Shown here one piece after another: positions 24,832-37,889 of a stretch of 64,000 nt of DNA. Under the pieces are notes generated by a model that worked only from the letters and a program-made list of their open reading frames with translations, was not told the DNA's origin and searched no databases. Made by a program: the position numbers and the translations under genes. Numbering within the stretch: position 1 is the first letter of the stretch; the number at the start of each line of letters is the position of its first letter. The stretch lies in NCBI RefSeq assembly GCF_949987515.2, contig NC_082688.1:71614731-71678730 (forward strand). The letters run 5' to 3'. This DNA is from Delphinus delphis. Lineage: Eukaryota; Chordata; Mammalia; Artiodactyla; Delphinidae.

Positions 24832-25958
24832 ATATGTGCTGTTTTTAATGTGCAATATCTGTATTTTCTATAATATTAAAAAGACTGGGAAGCAATGGGT
24901 TAACCAAATAGCATTTTGCCATCCTCTAGATTCAGCCCAATTGTGAGAATTTAAAGCAAAGGAAGAAGATTTGGGATATTTGGTAGTAAAGTAAAAATCA
25001 TTATATATGCACAGTCCGTGTCTCTGCCCACTTAGCTGCCTCTGTGACTAATGGTCTAATTTGCAGATGACTTAAAATTCAATTTATTTAGTACTTCCTT
25101 TGCTGTTAAGCAAAACCTAGTGCACACAGTTGTCTAAACGCTCTGCTTAGTTGTGTCGCCAGTCATACACCGCTCTGGCTGGCAGCTTACCCCATCATAG
25201 GGCTAAGGGACCTTGAAGAGTGTTTATTTCACTTTCCACTAATTAGGTGTGTGTATTTGACCTTACAAATCTCTTCAGATGAACCAGAAGAGAAATACTG
25301 CTTTTTTTGACATAATGCTCTCTGAGAGCTAGTATGGGAGACAAAAGTAAAGCCCCAGACACAGTATTCAGGAGATGCAAATATCCTTCTCTATTTATAT
25401 AATCCTAGGAATACCTCTCATTCTCTTGATCCAAAAAGTAGACTTAATATGTGCCCCACCAAAGGATGTCTGGCCGTCACAGATAGGGTATGTCTAAATG
25501 ACATCATCAGGTTCATTTTTAAAATATGATGTATTAAACACAGGGATAATATTGGAGGAGCCCACACTGGAGAGTTCTTTAATGGGTTGGTTGACTTTCT
25601 CTGTAAGTATATAAGCACTCATTAACACAATAGATTATATCATCAATATGAGTTTTTCTTAAAAAAAAAATCCAAATTCTATTTCTATTTAGTCTATTAG
25701 TTTCTATTTATAATATGCTTCTACTTTCTTCTTTAGACTCAATTACCTTGGAAAGCCATGAGGGCCACAGGGAAAATGCTTTGTTGTGATTTCAGATTTA
25801 TTTCTTTGTAATGATGAACTCATATTTACTGTCTTTTCTTGGGTTTTAAAAGAAAAAGAATAACAGAGGCTTCCAGAAATTTCAAAATCTTCTTCAGTTT
25901 TATTCACATTCTTTCCTTCTCCCACTCCCATAGCATCCTACCATTTTAAAGTTGATAA
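24832..25958. other. Unique AT-rich stretch
   Basis: No recognised repeat or gene. Two short minus-strand frames (66 and 62 codons) carry no known domain. Confidence 0.5.
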
Positions 25959-25971
25959 AAGAAAGGAAGCC

Positions 25972-26167
25972 ATCCGTGGTGGCGCAGTGGTTGAGGATCC
26001 GCCTGCCGATGCAGGGGACACGGGTTCATGCCCTGGTCTGGGAGGATCCCACATGCCGCGGAGCGGCTGGGCCCGTGAGCCATGGCCGCTGAGCCTGCGT
26101 GTCTGGAGCCTGTGCTCCGCAGCGGGAGAGGCCACAACAGTGAGGGGCCTGTGTCTGCAAAAAAAAA
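25972..26167 (+). mobile_element. CHR-2-like SINE inserted at the left edge of an L1
   Basis: Sense copy with an altered extreme 5' end ('atccgtggtggcgcagtgg' in place of the usual head), an intact body and an A tail. It is flanked by aaaggaagcc at 25962-25971 and 26168-26177. The same target core recurs beyond the L1 tail at 31929-31940, so the SINE appears to have landed in the L1's own left duplication. Frames of up to 130 codons here are artefacts. Confidence 0.95.
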
Positions 26168-26831
26168 AAAGGAAGCCGTGGGTGAGACCTTGGTGCTTGA
26201 GCTCTCACGCAGGGAAAGGGCAGATCCAGTGCCTCGGGGGAGCCCCTGCCTCACTACTCGTATATGGCAAAGTTTCTCACCAAGCTCCTCAGCTGCACAT
26301 TTCCAAAAAGGGCGCCTCTCCCATGTTTGAGCTGTGTGGCAGACCGGGTCTTGGTGCTCTAGCCGGATGTCACGCCTGAGCCTCTGAGGTGGGAGAGCCG
26401 AGTTCAGGACATTGGTCCACCAGAGACCTCCCGGCCCCGTGTACTATCAAATGGCGAAAGATCTCCCAGAGATCTCCATTTCAATGCTAAGACCCAGCTA
26501 CACTCAACGACCAGCAAGCTACAGTGCTGGACACCCTAAGCCAAACAACTAGCAAGGCAGGAACACAAACCCACCCAATAGCGGAGAGGCTGCCTAAAAT
26601 CATAATAAGTTCATATACACCCCCGAAACACACAGCTGGATGTGGTCCTGCCCACCAGAAAGACAAGATCCAGCCTCATGCACCAGAACACAGATACCAG
26701 TCCCCTTCACCAGGAAGCCTGTACAACCCACTGAACCAAGCTTAGCCACTGGGGCCAGACACCAAAAACTACAGGAACTATGAACCTGCAGCCTGGGAAA
26801 TGGAGGTCCCAAAAACAGTAAGTTAAGGAAA

Positions 26832-27724
26832 ATGAGAAGACAGAGAAATACACAGCAGATGAAGGAGCAAAGGAAAAACCCACCAGACCAGACAAATGAA
26901 GAGAAAATAGGCAGTCTACCTGAAAAAGAATTCAGAGTAATGATAGTAAAGATGATCCAAAATCTTGGAAATAGAACGGAGAAAATACAAGAAACATTTA
27001 ACAAGGACCTAGAAGAACTAAAGAGCAAACAAACAATGATGAACAACACAATTAATGAAATTAAAAATTCTCTACAAGGAATCAATAGCCAAATAACTGA
27101 GGTAGAAGAACGAATAAGTGACCTGGAATATAAAATAGTGGAAATAACTACCACAGACCAGAATAAAGAAAAAAGAACAAAAAGAATTTAGGACAGTCTC
27201 AGAGACCTCTGGGAAAATATTAAATGCACCAACATTTGAATTATAGGGGTCCCAGAAGGAGAAGAGAAAAAGAAAGGGGTTGAGAAAATATTTGAAGAGA
27301 TTATAGTTGAAAACTTCCCTAATATGGGAAAGGATATAGTCAGTCAGGTCCAGGAAGCACAGAGAGTCCCATATAGGAAAAATCCAAGGAGAAACATGCC
27401 AAGACACGTACTAATCAAACTATCAAAAATTAAATACAAAAAAAAAAAATTAAAAGCAGCAAGGGAAAAGCAACAAATAACATACAAGGGAATCCCCATA
27501 AAGTTAACAGCTTATATTTCAGCAGAAACTCTGCAAGCCAGAAGGGAGTGGCAGGACATATTTAAAGTGATGAAAGGGAAAAACCTACAACCAAGATTAC
27601 TCTACCCAGCAAGGATCTCATTCAGATTCAACGGAGAATTAAAACGTTTACAGATAAGCAAAAGCTAAGAGAATTCAGCACCACCAAACCAACTCTGCAA
27701 CAAATGCTAAAGGAACTTCTCTAG
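26832..27724 (+). pseudogene. L1 ORF1 (RNA-binding protein), inactivated
   Basis: ORF1p is the trimeric nucleic-acid-binding chaperone of the L1 ribonucleoprotein. The start is ATG at 26832. The first 119 codons are open and hold the charged, heptad-like segment (from about residue 40) expected of the N-terminal coiled coil. A stop (TAG at 27189-27191) interrupts it. The middle region with 'IGVPEGEE'-like residues is then recovered, and codons up to about 27645 cover the RRM-like and C-terminal domains, ending near 'PRLLYPARISFRFNGE'. A one-base shift near 27646 moves the last 25 or so codons to another frame, ending at TAG 27722-27724. Full length would be about 298 codons. One stop and one frameshift indicate a dead copy of moderate age. 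Confidence 0.9.
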
Positions 27725-27782
27725 GCAGGAAACACAAGAGAAGGAAAAGACCTACAATAACAAACCCAAAACAATTAAGAAA

Positions 27783-30700
27783 ATGGTAAAAGGAACATAC
27801 ATATCAATAATTACCTTAAATGTAAATGGATTAAATGCTCCAACCAAAAGACATAGACTGGCTGAATGGATACAAAAACAGGGTATGTACATGTGCTGTT
27901 TACAAGAGACCCACTTCAGACCTAGGGACACATACAGACTGAAAGTGAGGGGATGGAAAAAGATAGTCCATGCAAATGGAAATCAAAAGAAACCTGGAGT
28001 AACAATTCTCATATCAGACAAAATAGACTTTAAAATAAAGACTATTGCAAGGGACAATGGAGGACACTACATAATGATCAAGGGATCAATTCAAGAAGGA
28101 GATATAACAATTGTAAATATATATGCACCCAAAATAGGAGCACCTCAATACATAAGGCAAATGCTAACAGCCATAAAAAGGGAAATCGACAGTAACACAA
28201 TCATAGTAGGGGACTTTAACACCCCACTTTCACCAATGGACAGATCATCCAAAACGAAAATAAATAAGGAAACACAAACTTTAAGTGACACATTAAACAA
28301 AAACAACAGAATACACTTTCTTCTCAAGTGCTCATGGAACATTTTCCAGGATAGATCATATCTTGGGGCACAATTCAAGCCTTGGTAAATTTAGGGAAAC
28401 TGAAATTGTATCAAGTATCTTTTCTGAACACAACAGTAGGACACTGGATATCAATTACGAGAAAAAATCTGTAAAAAATTACAAACACGAGGTTAAACAG
28501 TACACTACTAAATAACCAAGAGATCACTGAAGAAAACAAATAGGAAATCAAAAATTACCTGGAAACGAATGACAATGAAAACATTATGACCTAAAACCTA
28601 TGGAATGCAGCAAAAGCAGTTCTAAGGGGAAGTTTATAGCAATACAATCCTACCTCAAGAAACATGAAACATCTCAAATAAACAACCTAACCTTACACCT
28701 AAAGCAATTAGAGAAAGAAGAACAAAAAAAACATAAAAATAGTAGAAGGAAAGAAATGATAAAGATCAGATCAGAAATGAATGAGAAAGAAATGAAGGAA
28801 GAGGTAGCAAATATCAATAAAACTTAAGCTGGTTCTTTGAGAAGATACACAAAATTGTTAAACCATTAGCCAGACTCATCAAGAAAGAAGGGAGAAGACT
28901 CAGATCAATAGAATTAGAAATGAAAAAGGGGAAGTCACAACTGACACTGCAGAAATACAAAGGATCGTGAGAGATTACTACAAGCAAATATATACCAATA
29001 AAATGTACAACTTGGAAGAATTAGACAAATTCTTAGAAAAGCACAACCTTCTGAGACTGAACCAGGAAGAAATAGAAAATATAACCAGACAAATCACAAG
29101 CACTGAAATTGAAAGTGTGATTAAAAATCTTCCAAAAAGCAAAAGCCCAGGACCAGATGGCTTCACAGGTGAATTCTATCAAACATTTAGAGAAGAGTTA
29201 ACACCTATCCTTCTCAAACTCTTCCAAAATATAGCAGAGGGAGGAACACTCCCAAACTTAGTCTATGAGGCCACCATCACCCTGATACCAAAACCAGACA
29301 AAGATGCCACAAAGTAATAAAACTATAGGCCAATATCACTGATGAACATAGATGCAAAAATCCTCAACAAAATACTAGCAATCAGAATCCAACAGCACAT
29401 TAAAACAATGATATACCATAATGAAGTGGGGTTTATCCCAGGAATGCAAGGATTCTTCAATATATGCAAATCAATCAATGTGATGCACCATATTAACAAA
29501 TAGATGGAGAAATACCATATGATCATCTCAATAGATGCAGAAAAAGCTTCTGACAAAATTCAACACCCATTTATGATAAAAAAAAAAACCTTCCAGAAAT
29601 AGGCATAGAAATTACCTCAATATAATAAAGGCCATATATGACAAACCCACAGCCAACATCATTCTCAATGGTGAAAAACTGAAAGCATTTCCACTAAGAT
29701 CAGGAACAAGACAAGGTTGCCCATTCTCACCACTCTCATTCAACATAGTTTTGGAAATTTTAGTCACACAATCAGAGAAGACAAAGAACTAAAAGGAATC
29801 CAAATCGGAAAAGCAGAAGTAAAGCTGTCACTGTTTGCAGATGACACAATAGTATACATAGAGAATCCTAAAGATGCTACCAGAGAACTACTAGAGCTAA
29901 TCAATGAATTTGGTAAAGTAGCAGGAAATAAAATTAATGCACAGAAAATCTCTTGCATTCCTATACACTAATGATGAAAAATCTGAAAGAGAAATTAAGG
30001 AAACACTCCCATTTACCACTGCAAGAAAAAGAATAAAATACCTAGGAATAAACCTACCTAAGGAGACAAAAGACTTGCATGCAGAAAACTATAAGACATT
30101 GTTGAAAGAAATTAAAGATGATACAGACAGATGGAGAGATATACCGTGTTCTTGGATTGGAAGAATCAACATTGTGAAATTGACTATATGACCCAAAGCA
30201 ATCTACAGATTCAATGCAATCCCTATCAAACTACCAATGGCATTTTTCACAGAACTAGAACAAAAAATTTCACAATTGTATGGAAACAAAGAGGACCCTG
30301 AATAGCCAAAGCAATCTTGAGAATGAAAAACGGAGCTGGAGGAATCAGGCTCCCTGACTTCAGACTATACTACAAAGCTACTGTAATTAAGACAGTATGG
30401 TACTGGCACAAAAACAGAAACATAGATCAGTGGAACAGGATAGAGAGCCCTGAGATAAACCCACGCACATATGGTCACCCTATCTGTGGTAAAGGAGGCA
30501 AGAATGTACAATGGAGAAAAGACAGCCTCTTCAATAAGTGGTGCTGGGAAAACTGGACAGCTACATGTAAAGAATGAAATTAGAACACTCCCTAACACCA
30601 TACACAGAAATAAACTCAAAATGGATGAAAGACCTAAATGTAAGGCCAGACACTATCAAACTCTTAGAGGGAAACATAGGCAGAACACTCCATGACATAA

Positions 30701-31557
30701 ATCACAGCAAGATCATTTTTGACCCACCTCCTAGAGAAATGGAAATAAAAACAAAAATAAACAAATGGGACCTAATGAAACTTAAAAGCTTTTGCACAGC
30801 AAAGGAAACCATAAACAAGACGAAAAGACAACCCTTAGAATGGGAGAAAATATTTGCAACTGAAGAAATTGACAAAGGATTAATCTCCAAAATATATAAG
30901 CAGCTCATGCAGCTTAATATCAAAAAAACAAACAAGCCAATCCAAAAATGGGCAGAAGACCTAAATAGACATTTCTCCAAAGAAGATATACAGATTGCCA
31001 ACAAACACATGAAAGGATGCTCAACATCACTAAGCATCAGAAAAATGCAAATCAAAACTACAATGAGGTATTTCCTCCCACCGGTCAGAATGGCCACCAT
31101 CAAAAAATGTACAAACAATAAATGCTGGAGAGGGTGTGGAGATAAGGGAACCCTCTTGCACTGCTGGTGGGAATGTAAATTGATACAACCACTATGGAGA
31201 ACAGCGTGGAGGTTCCTTAAAAAACTAAAAATAGAACTACCATACGACCCAGCCATCCCACTACTGGGCATATACCCTGAGAAAACCATAATTCAAAAAG
31301 AGACATGTACGGCAATGTTCATTGCAGCCCTATTTACAATAGCCAGGACACAGAAGCAACTTAAGTGTCCATCGACAGATGAATGAATAAAGAAGATGTG
31401 GCACATATATACAATGGAATATTACTCAGCCATAAAAAGAAACGAAATTAATTTATTTGTAGCGAGGTGGATGGACCTAGAGACTGTCATGCAGAGTGAA
31501 GTAAGTCAGAAATAGAAAAACGAATACTGCATGCTAACACACATATATGGAATGTAA
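27783..31557 (+). pseudogene. L1 ORF2 (endonuclease and reverse transcriptase), inactivated
   Basis: ORF2p nicks target DNA and reverse-transcribes L1 RNA on site. ATG 27783 lies 58 nt past the ORF1 stop. The APE-type endonuclease runs about 201 codons with N, QETH, NIYAP and DFNTP motifs visible. A deletion near 28300 then removes the segment leading to the SDH motif. Open blocks resume at 28600-28827, 28967-29317 (SPGPDGFTGEFYQ, start of the reverse transcriptase) and 29717-29971 with the catalytic FADD intact. Later blocks are 29937-30191, 30317-30577 and 30574-31386, the last including the C-rich CWWEC region. Stops and frameshifts separate the blocks; the natural stop is TAA 31555-31557. 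Overall length, about 1,258 codons, is near normal for L1. Confidence 0.93.
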
Positions 31558-31940
31558 AAAAAAAAAAAAAGGGTCTGAAGAACCTAGGGGCAGGACAGGA
31601 ATAAAGACACAGACATAGAGAATGGACTTGATGACATGGGGAGGGGGAAGGGTAAGCAGGGACGAAGTGAGAGAGTGGCATGGACATATAGACACTACCA
31701 CATGTAAAATAGATAGCCAGTGGGAAGCAGCCACATAGCACAGGGAGATCAGCTCAGTATTTTGTGTCCACCTAGAGGTGTGGGATAGGGAGGGTGGGAG
31801 GGAGAGGCAAGAAGGAGGAGATATGAAGATGTATGTATATGTATAGCTGAGTCACTTTGTTATACAGCAGAAACTAATACACCATTGTAAAGCAATTGTA
31901 CTCCAATGAATATGTTAAAAAAAAGAAGAAGAAAGGAAGC

Positions 31941-33734
31941 TAACATCATAGGTTCTAAGGCTTTATTTTCATTCTCTACAGAAGTGGAAATACAGGATTG
32001 TAGTTGAGAACCTGTGTTCAACAGTTAAAAAAAAAAGGATTCAAATTTTCTTTTAGTAATATCTGCAAAGGTTAATTATGACAGTTATTGTTATTTCCAA
32101 TTTACTATCGAAAAATAAAGACTCAAAGTATTAAATATCATGTCAGAGTTCATATGATTGTTGAATCACAACCCAAGTCTTTTTAACTCCGTATACCTGC
32201 CTATGTTTTTCCTCCATATGCAATTATATGTATATTAGGTTTTTTATTTTTAAGTTCTAATAGTCTAGGTCATAAAACTATAGAAAGGAATTCAAAACAA
32301 ACAAATCTTTTAAGAAACCCAAACCTGCTGGTTACTCCTGGTCCTTGATGGAACATGTATTAATTGTTAATGAATTCCAACCAGAATGGCCTGCTTCAAC
32401 CTTTTCATCTTCAAATCCATCTGGTCCTGGCTGACCTGCACCAACAGGAAATATCCAGGATGCTTCTTTGCTAACTGAATTTGTTTGTTTGTTTGTCTGT
32501 CTCTCCCCTACTAGGTCTGCATTAACATTTTCTTTCTCTTATGAAAAAATATTCAAATGCAAAGAGGAAGCAAAACACTTAATCCATTCTAGTAGGTCTG
32601 TGAGACATATGGCCTGTGGAGTAATTTAATCCAGCCCACCATGGAATCTGAAAATTGCTTATTCCATTCCCTGCTGTACCTAAAGCTGAATGCTGGAAGA
32701 ACAGTCTCAAAAACAAGAGCTTCTGAGTGCTGTTTCTAAGGGGCACAGCTACAGAGATGTACAACAGTGGGGGTTTTTAATTCAATTTACTCATATTCAG
32801 AACAGTTGAAGAGAAATGACTGTAGTTCCACTCTCATACAGAGCTCTAGGTTAGAACAGGAAGAAAAGAATGCAAAGGTTCTGACTCATGTAAGGAAATA
32901 TACTGCCAGATTGGATCCAGGAGCAGAAGGGTAATTTCTGGAAATTCAGATAGCTCCAATTGATAAACTAACTAATCCCTTGTTGAGACAAATCTAACAT
33001 CGTCACCTCCTCAAAAATGATGGAGCTTTGTGCAAACTACCTTAACACACACACACACACATTTTTCAGCTGCTGATTTGTGGAATTTCTAGATTCTTTA
33101 GGAAAAAAATAAGATATAAACTTGCTTGAACCCTCCTTTAAAAGGTTCTTGAATATTCTTCTTTGAGTACACATGATTAGAATAATTAATGATGCCTCCT
33201 TACAAAAATAAAAGGCTCTCCATTCCGAGGAGTTATACCCCTTGTAAGAGTCTCATTAATTTGTTCCTTCTTAAACCCTATTCCAATTTATTTTATTTTA
33301 TTGTTTTCTATTTAGTGAGCTTTCATTATCCACAGGGCTGGAGCATGTCCTAACAAGAACATGACAACTACATTAAATTAATCCAGTGGCCAGGAAATGT
33401 AATTCTTCATAAAATATAAGGCATATCAAGAAACAAAATTTGGTAGAGAATTCTCAAGGGTTAACATAATTTTTCCCAGCAAAGTATCATCATTATATCC
33501 CAGAATACTGCAACACACACAGAAAATGGCATACAGGCCTCCTCTAACTGCATGTCATTGCTGAATTTGGACTCCGAGAATCCGTTGTCTCACCTTCGTA
33601 CTGTCTCTTCATCCAGCTGTCCATTCAGTCAGTTGATTTAACAAATAATAAAATAATATTGAATTTTTTTATGCCTGTAGAGCCTGTGTCATATTCAAAG
33701 ATGAAGAGACAAAGTCCCCGAGGGCTAGCTTAAT
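31941..33734. other. Unique AT-rich stretch
   Basis: Contains a short GTTT run near 32487-32500 and a (CA)n run at 33044-33060. No gene or clear ancient repeat is recognised. A 61-codon minus-strand frame at 32579-32764 has no known domain. Confidence 0.5.
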
Positions 33735-33910
33735 GGATTAGCCATCTCTTATTTGCTCTTCTAGCCTAGTCAGTTAAACTCCCTGAGTTCCAGTTCTAGC
33801 ATTTGCTGAATGGGGATACTGCTACTTTATAGCCTTATTGAGAGGATTAAACAAGATTATCTATGTAAAAGTGCCTAGTATATGCCAACTGTTCAAGGAG
33901 TATTAGTTGG
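33735..33910 (+). repeat. MIR SINE relic
   Basis: MIR-like order: 'agttaaactccctgagttcc', 'tgctgaatggggatactgct', 'ttgagaggattaaacaagat', 'aaaagtgcctagtatatgcc'. Confidence 0.7.
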
Positions 33911-34179
33911 TGTTGGTTTCACTCCAGATCCAATATTAAAAAAAATATACACAATGAAATTACTATCCCTGTCTCTGCTCATTTTTCCATGTTCAGGAAG
34001 GGCCTTCTCACTGAGAAAACATGCTCTAAGGGACATTACTGGAGCAACTGACAAAATTGGAATACAGATAGCAAATAAGGGAAAGTTACTAGATCAATGA
34101 TAAATTTACTGAAGTTGGGAACTACACTGTGGGTATGTAAGAAAATGCTTACTCTTAGGAAATTCACACTCAAATATTT

Positions 34180-34440
34180 AAGGTACAGTATCATAATGTA
34201 AACAATTTACTCTCAAATGGTTCAGAAAAAATTGTACACACACGTATATGTACACATATACACACACATGTACATACATATTTAATAATGGAGAAAGAGA
34301 GAGTGGGCATGTGGAAAGCAAGTGGGGCAATAGATTAGCAATAGGTGAATCTGGGAAAAGGGTATATGGATTTTTTGATACTATTCTTGTAACTTTTCTG
34401 TAAGTTTGAAATTAAAGCTTACAAATAAAAACTAAAGTTA
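34180..34440 (+). repeat. Old L1 (L1M) 3' end
   Basis: 'ttagcaataggtgaatctgg', 'aagggtatatggattttttg', 'ttcttgtaacttttctgtaa' and 'gtttgaaattaaagc' follow the L1M 3'UTR. An ACAC/TATA dinucleotide patch lies at 34233-34283. Confidence 0.6.
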
Positions 34441-35899
34441 TGATAGTAGTAAAGACAATGTAAATATAGCTATAGTTCAGCAGTGCTGCAACCGAGGAGT
34501 GAGGAAGGGAGTTAGAGGGTGCTTGAAGTACAAAGAAGCATCTAAGGAGAATCGGAATTCATCCTGGGGAAATAGGAGAGGTATAAGATGAAGAAGGGCC
34601 CCTTGTGACTTACAAAAAATAGATATAGGAAAAAAATCAGATATAATTTTTTTAACGGGCAGAAAGAAAACTCATTATTCCCAACAGGTGGTACAGCAAA
34701 ATGTAATATGTTCAAAAATATTTATCTGAGTTCATGGCTGAGAAATCAACCTACAGTGGATCAGGAGAATTGCTATGCCAATTCTCTAACCCATTTTCTG
34801 CAGAACAATAGTCTGGTGAAATGTTCCTGGGGAAAAAAGTGACTATCAAGTTCGGGAAATGCTGTACAGCAGAGTCTGGTCTCAAAGATTCTTGATGCAT
34901 AAGGGCATTTATAGGCTCTAAGAATTCAGAAGGAAAAACCTGGATGATTTCCCAAACGTTTAGTAGGGAGCCATTTTTCTGGTGTCCTGGATTGTGCTCC
35001 CCGATGTAGACATTGAGATGGAGCTCCAGGGTGCCAGGGGAAATGTCCTACCTCAGTCACCAGATGAGGGAGACCAAGAACGCAGTTCTCTGCAGCTGAG
35101 GCCTGCCCTGAAGGAGCTGAGAACTGGAGAGAGTCTGATGACCGCTGTCTGCCCTCCACAACTTCCTGTAGCCCAGACACAAGTCCTTCCTTGAAGAGAG
35201 CCTATCTCCATGTTGATCACATTTAGTTACACCGATTTCCATCCTGCATAATACACTTTAGGAAATGATGCTTTAAACTTCTGAGAGCAAACAAGTTACC
35301 TCTCAAGCCAAATATTAATTAAACTGCCAGAGATAGAACACTGAAGGATACAATTATTGCTTTCACAAGTAACTTTTCTTTCATTCTTCTGTGTCTGCCC
35401 CTGGTTGTATGATCCTGGTCGTAGAATATAAGTTGTTTAAGGAATATATTTCTTTGGCATAGTGTTTACACAGCATCATAGAAGTAGACTGTTAATACTT
35501 TGATAACAATATTCTCTTTTCTCCTAATGCCTCCTTTAGATAAAACCTTACATGTTTAACATCATGAAACCTCCTTGCTCCTCAATACCTTTCAGCTCAA
35601 GATAAATCATTATGGTCACAGTTCAGTATAATTAAAGAAGTCCTAGAATCAATGACAAAGGGACTTACCCGGATGGGAGTTACCAATACTAATGACCTGT
35701 AAAAAATAAGTGAATTCAACTCTCCTTTCTCTGTGAAAATTGGTTGACTCAATATATGTGAAAAGATTTTGCAAATTGCAATACAATCTAAAATGCAGGG
35801 GATTTTCTTGTTATTATCATCCTCATCAAACCTGGCAATATTATTACATAAACAATGGAATACAATCACTCAGAAAGATATAGCAGGGTTCAGCCTTCA
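34441..35899. other. Unique stretch with one GC-richer block
   Basis: 34940-35210 is clearly GC-richer than its neighbours and has overlapping frames of 61-84 codons on both strands. I recognise no domain and no repeat family. It could be an old repeat or gene fragment. Confidence 0.4.
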
Positions 35900-36000
35900 T
35901 TATTTATACATTTGTTCAATCAATGATTTTTTTTAGCATCTATGATGGATCAGGCAATGTTTTTGGTGTTCATATCGAAGGATGAGTGCATTATTGCAGC
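35900..36000 (-). repeat. Short L2 3' end fragment, antisense
   Basis: 'tttgttcaatcaatgatt' then 'tatgatggatcaggcaatg' resembles the complement of the L2 tail. It is weakly preserved. Confidence 0.4.
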
Positions 36001-37549
36001 AAAAGAGGCATCAACAATAAAAGCTTTAATAAGATGTGTATGTAATTTGTTGTTGGGAGACTTGTGGCTTCAGGCACAGCCACCTATTAATTAAAGCTGA
36101 TTATTAGTATTACAAATCTGTGCCAGAGTACAAGCAAGTGAAGAATAATTCCCCGTTGTTAAATATTTACCATTTGGGTCCTGCACTCTGGTCTCTATCA
36201 GGCACAAGCAGCGGCTCCTTTGAAAACCACTTGACAGCGAATTCACCAAGTGTGCCTCCCCTCAAAGTAACTGAAGACCAAAAACACATGATATATTCTA
36301 GAATTGTGTTATCAAGACAATAAAAGTGGACTACAAGAGAGCCCTGCTTGATCTCAGTGAGAAAGTGTTTTCCTCAGTTTTTGCAGCAGTATCAGTAGAA
36401 GGAACTGGGGAGCGGATGGCAGAAAAAGAAAGGAACGCGGGTTAATAATCCTTTTTTTTAAATTAGAGTGCTGTTAAAAACTTCCCAGGGCTCTTAAACA
36501 TATAAATCTTGTATTTCACTCATCTAAAATGTTCTATCAATTCTGACTGCTATATAACAGAATAAATTAATAACATCTTTGGTATATCTCAGACCCTTCC
36601 TATTATCATCTTGGAGGGCAGAGAGGTGAGTAGAAGTAAAGGAGAGAGAAGTAGGAAGAGAGGGAGGGAAAGAGGGAGAAAAAATGAATTTGGTTTATTT
36701 CATTTCATTGACAGGAGATTTTGTAAATTATTGGGGAAAGATATTTAGACAAAATTTAAGCTAAGTGAATTATTTAATAAACAGATGCCAACTGGAAATG
36801 CATAATTTATTGCTAATATGCATAAGCTAGTTTAAAGATTCCAGGGTTATTCCTTGTTTGTTAGACTAAAATATTTCCACACATAACTCTGTGTACATTT
36901 GAGGAAAAAGTGCAAAAATAGTTGCATTCAATCAATCCATTTTCAATTTAGTTCAGCAATTATTTATACAATGTATATATTTTCTTATGTGTTTTAAGGG
37001 GTAGAGAAGTTATTAAATACACAGGAATGTAAAGAAGAAAAATACATAAACACCAAAAATTGTTTCCAGATTAATCTCTTTTTCCAAGTATCTTATTATG
37101 CACACCAGAGTACCTGCTTGCACTGTAAGGGCTACAACTTCCCATCTGACCCACTACTGCTCTTTCTTCTGACCTGTTTTCTCCTTTCCACAGCTGTTTT
37201 AAATGTCCAGTTGTCCTCTACTTCTTTCTCAACTTCCTAACTAATCAGTTTTCAAGAGCTGACCGTTCTTCTTTTTGATGTCTCACATCCCCCCACCCGT
37301 TTTGGGGTTTTTTTTGGTTTTTTTTCTATTGCAGCTGCTAGCCTTCTGTTCAGGTCAGAGGCGTCACTTATGGTTTTCTGTACTGGTCTCGGCTCAGTTG
37401 AATTCAGTAAGCACTTACTGACGACCTAAGCAAGACTGCTTATTGGCCAAAATAAGTTAACTGACAAATAGCAACAATATACGTCCACTATGTTTCCACT
37501 AAGATTATTTAATTATTAAATTTTGAGTAGAAAGGTCTTTAAAAATAGT
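36001..37549. other. Unique AT-rich stretch
   Basis: Two patches are rich in homeodomain- and POU-like cores: 36085-36115 (TATTAATTAAAGCTGATTA) and 36795-36830 (two ATGCATAA-like motifs around TTATTG). A purine-rich patch lies at 36615-36685. No gene is recognised. Confidence 0.45.
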
Positions 37550-37735
37550 CCAGCGCATTCCAATAAAGTTTGGTGCAATGATGGAAACCTTCTATGCATG
37601 TGGCTACTGAGCACTTGAAATGCGCCTAATACTACTCATGAACTGAATTTTAATTTTATTTAATTAGTTTTAATTTTAATGTAAATAGCCATATTTATAT
37701 GTAGCTAATGGCTACTGTAAAATGGATTTTATATA
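37550..37735 (+). repeat. hAT-Charlie (MER5-like) DNA transposon fragment
   Basis: 'gtggctactgagcacttgaa' followed by 'atgcgcctaatac', an A/T-rich middle with TTTTAATT repeats, then 'gtagctaatggctactgta'. The two 'ggctact' blocks in inverted context fit the short MER5-type elements. Exact termini are not clear. Confidence 0.55.
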
Positions 37736-37889
37736 TGAGAAAATATACCTACAAAAGGTAACGTTAGTAACCCAAGGTCACATAGCTATAAAACTCCTAA
37801 AATTAAATCCTCTCTTTTCTTTAAAAACTCATAATCATCCCAACAGCAAATTATAACTTTAAACTATATCCAGTATCTGAAAACTTCTC

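Larger units (their letters stand above)
26178..31928 (+). mobile_element. L1 LINE with ORF1, ORF2 and 3'UTR; 5'UTR shortened
   Basis: Sense L1 about 5.75 kb long, holding 654 bp of 5'UTR, ORF1, a 58-bp spacer, ORF2 and a 3'UTR with an A-rich tail. A 12-bp duplication, aagaaaggaagc, lies at 25959-25970 and 31929-31940, with a SINE inside the left copy. Its 5'UTR is about 1.4 kb shorter than that of the antisense L1 at 42131-48486, and the two align only downstream of about 26345. Both ORFs are broken, so it cannot move on its own. Confidence 0.95.

Noticed and set aside
26600..31289. Minus-strand frames of 184 and 195 codons opposite L1
   Set aside because: Shadows of the sense L1 ORFs.
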